From positions 6,014,001 to 6,078,000 of the forward strand of contig NC_053049.1 of the NCBI RefSeq assembly GCF_003473485.1: a stretch of DNA of 64,000 nt, written 5' to 3'. Positions 58,455 to 64,000 of the stretch are shown here, one piece after another. The position numbers and the translations under genes are program-made. The notes under the pieces are model-generated. The model made no database searches. It worked only from the letters and a program-made list of their open reading frames with translations, and was not told the DNA's origin. The stretch is from Medicago truncatula (taxonomy: Eukaryota; Streptophyta; Magnoliopsida; Fabales; Fabaceae). Position 1 is the first letter of the stretch. Each line of letters starts with the position of its first letter.

Positions 58455-59555
58455 CTAGGTGCAAAATAACCTCCACAGGTACCTCAATGGACCTGCACAT
58501 AGAAAATGTTGATCAGATCAATATTATAACAATTAATTTCTCACTTCAAAGTTTAAAATGCATTATTTCATCTCTAGATATTTTGGATATCTAGAGAGTG
58601 AAAGAAAATAGAATAAGATTTAAAAAAAATGGAATGCAGTGAATTAAAATGTAATAGAGTCATTGTTTTATTATTGTTCTGATATTTTACGATGGAAAGG
58701 AAAAATAAAAGTTTCCTATCTTTTTTTTTTTTTTTGACAAGATAAAAGTTTCCTATCTTGTTTCCCTTGAAATATATTACATTATATTAAATTCTATAAG
58801 TAATCCAAACAATAAATTCAGTTATGATCATGCTCAAGAATCAGTTATTATTGAATTTCTTTTCAATTCAATCTCTATGTATAAATTCTAACATTATGTT
58901 ATTATAATATCATGACATGAACAATGATGTACATTGAAATGAAAAGACATCGAAAATGACAATTACAATTATGATTCGCAATTTATAATAAAATTATTTA
59001 AAAGGCTGAGGTAAGGACAAACATCAAGTAACAACAAACAAACAATAATATAACATGATATTTGTAGATAAAAAAGACTAAAAAGTTTCATACCGATTAA
59101 GCAGTCGTATGAACAATGGCAGATTTCATTCAAGTCCAACTCTTGTTCTGTATTTGGATACTTTGATAGGTGCTTTCCTCTTTCATCGGTGCTTTCCAAC
59201 TGATTCATTGTGGTTTCCTTCCCTCTCTTCATGTATTTGGATACCAGTGTTTTCATTCTCATCATATATGTCTATTGATGTAATGTCACACTGCCTTCCA
59301 TCTCACTATATGTTCCAATTGATTTTGACATAAGTTTCACTGTCTTAAACAAATCGGATTTTACTTCATTCGAATTTATTTTGCTTGAAAGCCTTTGGCA
59401 ATTCTTATTAAAAAAGTGGGCGAATACCACACTCTTTCATCCTGAAGAAGCCATCAGTTTTAATGAAGAATTCAAAGGAAACCTTTTCTTCGTCACAACC
59501 GAGTATGCTGTCAGAAATCCCACCCTATCGCCATCTTCCTGACACAAATCCCACC
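58455..59555 (-). pseudogene. Third TNL relic, 3' end only (unit C)
   Basis: On the minus strand, 59400-59555 reads as a damaged C-JID end (SFEFFIKTDGFFRMKECGI, compare the SYILKECGIYPIYY of the intact gene) with stops. 59098-59265 carries the tail motif LDLNEICHCSYDCLIG, followed by the same donor G|GTATGA, and 58455-58492 carries the terminal exon. Everything upstream is replaced by an LTR retrotransposon whose end abuts at 59556. The relic is non-functional. Confidence 0.78.
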
Positions 59556-62500
59556 TGTTATCATGGTTTTGGGGTGCCAAGCCATTAATTGGACTTGAAC
59601 CTTTCGACCGTTGATATCTCTCTTTTTTCTTGGGAAGGGTAAAAGGAGAAAAACCCTTGAGTTCTAGATTCGGGGGTCGTTTTCGCTACGGGAAGGTGTT
59701 AGGCACCCGGAGCGATTATGGTACTCCATAAGAACCGCTCTCCTAAGTTGATTTCTACGCTTTATTTTTAGAGACTATTTGTAAAAAATGAAGGTGTGAT
59801 TAGTTAAGAATGGGGGGTGAGAAGAAGTAGAATTTGATTTTTATTTCGGCTTGGATGAGTTTTGACTCATTGCCTACGTACCCTTTTAAGGGATCAAAAC
59901 CGTTCGTAGTTCATTCTCAAAAATGGTTTTCTGTTTTTATTGGTTGATTTTAAGTTTGAAAAGAGATTTTGAAGAATAGAGATGAGAGGCCTCAAGGGCA
60001 TTAGATTTAGCAAAAAGTGAGGTTTGATTAGTGATTAAAAAGAAAGTCTAAATGATTAAGATGAATTGAATTTTTCTTAAGAAAAAGAAAAGAAAAAAAA
60101 TGAAGTGTTGACTTCATATTTATTATGAAAATTTTTGAAGTGAAGTTCAATTGTTCTCTTTTGGAAAAAGATGGATTTTCTCTAAGTGTTCAAACCTAAG
60201 CGCTCATCTAACCATACAATCCTACGCATACATCTAAGGTGAGTGTGTGCGTGTCGGTGCGTCATAGTGTCCATAGTCCATATTACAAAAATTGCCTAAA
60301 TACATTCTATGGCCCCTTTGCCAAGCTACAAACCAATGATAACAAATTACATTACCAAATGAATTAAAACTTGCAAAAGATAAATGCTAGGCTAAAGAAA
60401 GTGGAGGGAATGCTAAATGGGATGCATGAAACATGGAAATAAACTTGTTAGTGAAATAAAGCATAAAGAGTAGCAAGAGGCAAAGACGCATAAAATGCCA
60501 TAAAGATAGTAATAAAATGGTAATAAAAACCCAAAATTTTGATATAAGAACTAAGGCATTTGTAGCTTCTAATTCTCATGCTATAGCAAGTTTGAAATAG
60601 TTTCTTTTATCTCAAGCTATAATCATAGGATCATTAGAAACAAGCAAGCTTAATTTCATACCAATTTTGAGATAGAATTAGCATTTTATTATTTTTTAGA
60701 ATATGCATACATCGCTCATACAATCAAGGTTTCATGAATCAATCTAAAACAGCAAAATCAACATTAGTATTGTAGGTATGAGCACCTCACATTAACATGT
60801 CAAATGGCCTTTTATCACATATCCACAAATCAATGATAGAATTGACAAAATAATCATAAGAAATAATCCAAGAAAGAATTAAAATGCCATGGATTAATCA
60901 TACAAGAATTTTGCCAATTCCAACGTGCAAAAATACCATAAAACATCAAGAAAATGTCAAGAAGTAAGCATGGATTTTCTAGGAAATTTATCAAAATTTT
61001 TAATCAAGGCATTGGTTCAAATAGCAAAAACAAACAGTGCAAATAGCAGAAAATAAGCAAAAACGTAGAAAAGAACTAAGCCCAAACCAAAGCCCAAAAC
61101 TACAAGGTCCGGATGCACAGGAGCCACACGATTGATCCAGGATTCAAAAACCCTAGATCAAACGGCCAGGAATCAAAGGAGGATGGACCGGACTGGACCG
61201 GTCCGGTTCGCTGGCCTATAAAAGTGGAGGAACACCGGTTTTCTCATTTTTCACTTGGCTTTCTCTCTCTAAGTCCTTCTCTCTTCTCTCATCTCTCACC
61301 TCTCTCTAGAAACCTCACCGCCGGTGAGGATGAAGCTACGGCGGAGACCTTGAAGGTCCGCCGGAAACTTCATCTTCTCCGGCGAGACTATGAACTCCGG
61401 TGACCTAAAATTTCCAGAACTTAAAGGTTTTTGTATTTTCTGGTTCGTCCTTTAACCCTAAACACGAATCCAGCAGTTGTTTTTTCAAATACGGTTTGAA
61501 ACGACGTAGATCTAAAAATTTCCATACGGTTTTGAAACTGATTTTTTGATTTTTTGAAAGGAAATGTTTAGATCGTTTAAAGATCTACATCGTCTCGTTA
61601 TTCGCTGCTTCTTTGATGTTTGTTCTTGCTTTCAAAACTTAGATCCTTATGGATCTAGGTTTTGTGTTTACGGTTACGGTTTCGTCTTTGAGTTCTGGAA
61701 ATTTTGGATCTATTGCTTGCGTGATATATTTTTTTTAGGTTTAACAGTGATAATACTTTTGAGAAAAGATTCTGAGTTTTACCTAAGGTTTTGGTTGAAA
61801 CCTTTAATGGAGGAAAACTTTGGGAAAACTTGAATGTTCTTGATGCTATGTGATTTGGCTTTGAATCCGGAAATAAACCGGTGTTCCTGCTGGTTTCTTG
61901 CTTTATCGTCTTCTTCGCCGGTTTAAACCTTCATTATCTTTCCTTCTTCTTCGTCTTCCTCACTGTATCTTCGTGATCGGTGCTGGAGTTTGCCTTTGGC
62001 GAATTCGCACCTTGAATTGCGAAGATACTGATTCAATGATGACGATTCTTCAAAGAATCACTGAGAATCCATGAAAAAATAGCTTGAATTTGTGTAGTTT
62101 CTGTTTCTGGAAAAGGTTAGGTTTACGCCATTGATGAATGTTGAAGCTTTTTCTGTTTTGATTTGTAACTGACAAGAGAGAGAGTGTGATTCTGTGTTTA
62201 TGAGTTGGCGCTTGATGAATGGAAAAACGTGTGAAATTCATTGCCACTGTGTTGCTTTTATAGCTGACAAGTGTACTGTTTGGCCAATGGGGAACTGACA
62301 CGTATCCTGGACTTGCTCACTTGGGCGCTGCTTGCTATTTTTATTTAAGGACCAATCTGCAAATTGTGAAAATGACAAGGACTGGACTGCAATTGTAAAA
62401 CAGACTCAAAAATAAAAGAGAATTGGACAACTTGGACCTAAATGCAATTTTTAAAAAGTTGAAGGATTAAAATGCAAAGAAAAGAAAAAAAAAATATAAA

Positions 62501-63081
62501 ATGAATTAAAATATGTAATTTGACTAAACGTAAAGCGAAACAAAAATAAAATTGACAAAACGGACTAAAACGAACCAAAGGCCTAAATGAGGTACTTCAA
62601 AGTAACCTCTCTATGCCAAATTTTTATGTGAAATGACCAAAATGCCCCTAGGGCTAAAAATGACCTAAACCAACTCAAATTGACTCTGACACTGACTCAG
62701 ATGCGAGTTTGAAATGAATTTAAACAGGGTTTACTGATGAAAAGTAAAAAATGAATTTGAAAAGACTCAGAGACAGTCACAAGGATGAAAATGGCTCCCA
62801 CTGCAGGAAATGACCAAAATACCCTTCTGCATGACTTTTTGCAAATTTTGAAATAAACTGTAGAAAAAGCAATGTAATGATTCAGAGACACTTTTGAATG
62901 ACTTACAAGACAAGTAAAGACATTTCGAAAGGTTTTATGCAAGAAAAACATAGGTAAAATTGTGATTGAAAATACTGCGAGGCAGAGACAAATTGAACTG
63001 TACAGTTGAAATTTGATAATTGACAAAGTTTGAAATGAAATTGGGCCCTAGTATTTTTAGGTCCAAAAACGGGGTATAACA
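59556..63081 (-). mobile_element. 3' LTR of an Ogre/Tat-like Ty3/gypsy element
   Basis: On the minus strand the segment starts TGTTATACCCCGTTTTTGG (63081) and ends CCAAAACCATGATAACA (59556), giving TGTTAT..ATAACA ends and 3526 bp. A TATA box TATAAAAG lies at 62255-62262 (minus). The landmarks GAACTACGAACGGTTTTGAT (about 59910) and GGTGCCTAACACCTTCCCG (about 59700) occur in the same order as in the solo LTR at 37378-39325, so they are one family. A purine-rich AAATAGGGGCAGC directly precedes the LTR (63082-63094), as a polypurine tract does next to a 3' LTR. The plus-strand frames within it (61113-61403, 61564-61833) are antisense and not supported as genes. Confidence 0.75.
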
Positions 63082-64000
63082 GCTGCCCCTATTTAAGTTT
63101 CTTTGTCTGGAGAGTCAAGAGACGGAGTCTTTGGCTTGACAGGACGAAGATACTTAAATATTAGCATTTGCACTGTGTTTGGACGTAAAAATACGCCTAC
63201 CCATTTTCAAATAATATGCATGCCATGCATCATTTGGATTATGAATGCAAGACCTCATGGGGATTGGAATTAACAAAATATGTCGTATCCATTGCGGGAT
63301 TGGTAGACATTGACAAAGATAGTGAATAGCAGAGTAACGGGAAACTGGAAACGAGTTGGACAGGTACAAGCTGTTCTTGGATTCAAACTAGCCACTTGAC
63401 CGGGGATGAAACAAACAGACAACTGCGAGTTGTTCTTATGGATTCGAACTGGTCACTTCACAGGGGATAGAGGTTACTGGACAAACATGAGTTGTTCTTA
63501 TGGATTCGAACTGGTAACTCACTTGGGGATATTGGAAAGTGCGAGTTGTTCTTATGGATTCGAACTGGTGACCCGACTGGGAAAAAGAGAAAATTGGCAA
63601 GTACGAGTTGTTCTTAAGGATTCGAACTGGTTACTCGACTGAAAGCAAGGCAAATAGACAGGTGCGAGCTTGTTCTTGGATGCGAACTGGTTACTCCACC
63701 GGAGACAAACAGATAGATAGGTACAAACTGCTCTTGGATTGAGCTGGGCACTTGACCAAACGGAAACATATTGACAGGTACAAGCTGCTCTTGGATTGAG
63801 CTGGGCACTCGACCGATAACATAAGCAAATTGATAGGTACAAGCTGTTCTTGGACTTGAACTAGCCACTTGACCGAACAGAAACATATTCACTGGGGATT
63901 GGTTTGTTGACAAAATATAAATTGAGATTGACTTGACGTCGATTTGAATTGAAAGGTAGAAATTGACCGATATTAACATTGGAAATGCGATATGCACGGA
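63082..64000 (-). mobile_element. Internal 3' region of the same retrotransposon
   Basis: Sequence from the polypurine tract to the window edge, minus orientation. No pol motif is visible in this first 0.9 kb; elements of this group carry long non-coding DNA before the 3' LTR. It contains the tandem array listed separately and continues beyond the window. Confidence 0.65.
63360..63885. repeat. Tandem array, about nine units of 54-62 bp
   Basis: Each unit contains GAGTTGTTCTTATGGATTCGAACTGG or a variant (positions of TGTTCTT near 63372, 63431, 63493, 63547, 63609, 63671, 63729, 63786 and 63845), then an ACTCGACTGG-like stretch and an A-rich spacer with GACAGGTAC. The spacing varies from 54 to 62 bp. 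Confidence 0.85.

Noticed and set aside
61113..61403. Plus-strand open frame beginning MHRSHTIDPGF after a TATA-like box
   Set aside because: It lies inside the LTR at 59556-63081, antisense to the element, and its sequence corresponds to leader-type LTR DNA that also occurs in the solo LTR at 37378-39325.
63406..63642. Repetitive protein SCSYGFELVT
   Set aside because: It is the translation of the ~60-bp tandem array in the retrotransposon. Unit lengths of 54-62 bp do not preserve the frame along the whole array.

Overview
The window reads as nuclear DNA of a flowering plant: AT-rich, intron-bearing genes with GT..AG junctions, plant-only protein families (IQD, IQM, EPFL, TIR-NBS-LRR) and dense transposon remains. 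Large Ogre/Tat-like LTRs, SINEs with legume-style tRNA heads and many short MITEs make a papilionoid legume (for example Medicago) the most likely source. That species guess is inference, because no marker in the window proves it.

Layout. 0-3 kb: a GT-rich retroposon relic and a MITE. 3-6.1 kb: an IQD calmodulin-binding gene on the minus strand (5 exons, 437 aa). 7.6-8.1 kb: a LINE scrap. 9.5-13.2 kb: an IQM calmodulin-binding gene on the minus strand (8 coding exons, 504 aa). 14-25 kb: repeats only, with a MITE cluster, a SINE with clean target duplications, a decayed Copia element carrying a Stowaway MITE, and two Mutator-type MITEs with 9-bp duplications, one of which carries a transposase piece. 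25.3-29 kb: a two-exon gene for a 96-aa hydrophilic protein whose 3.4-kb intron has grown by triplication of a repeat block. 32.3-32.9 kb: an EPFL secreted cysteine-rich peptide gene. 33-40 kb: MITEs, a LINE RNase H scrap, and a hAT element with a solo LTR nested in it. 40.8-43.8 kb: a coatomer zeta subunit gene (6 exons, 180 aa).

45.3-59.6 kb is a disease-resistance cluster on the minus strand. It holds one apparently intact TIR-NBS-LRR gene (50.4-55.2 kb), a tandem partial copy wrecked by a Copia insertion and two deletions (45.3-50.0 kb), and a third decayed 3' relic (58.4-59.6 kb). From 59.6 kb to the end lies a large LTR retrotransposon on the minus strand (a 3.5-kb LTR plus the start of the internal region, with a ~60-bp tandem array).

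The functional genes are independent housekeeping or signalling genes (calmodulin binding, vesicle coat, peptide ligand, immunity), not a pathway cluster. I did not find a convincing new biological system. The strongest new observation is a short, previously hidden last exon shared by all three resistance-gene copies, followed by the readable history of deletions, conversion and insertions in that cluster. Exon borders were worked out by eye from splice signals, reading phase and family conservation, and need transcript support.
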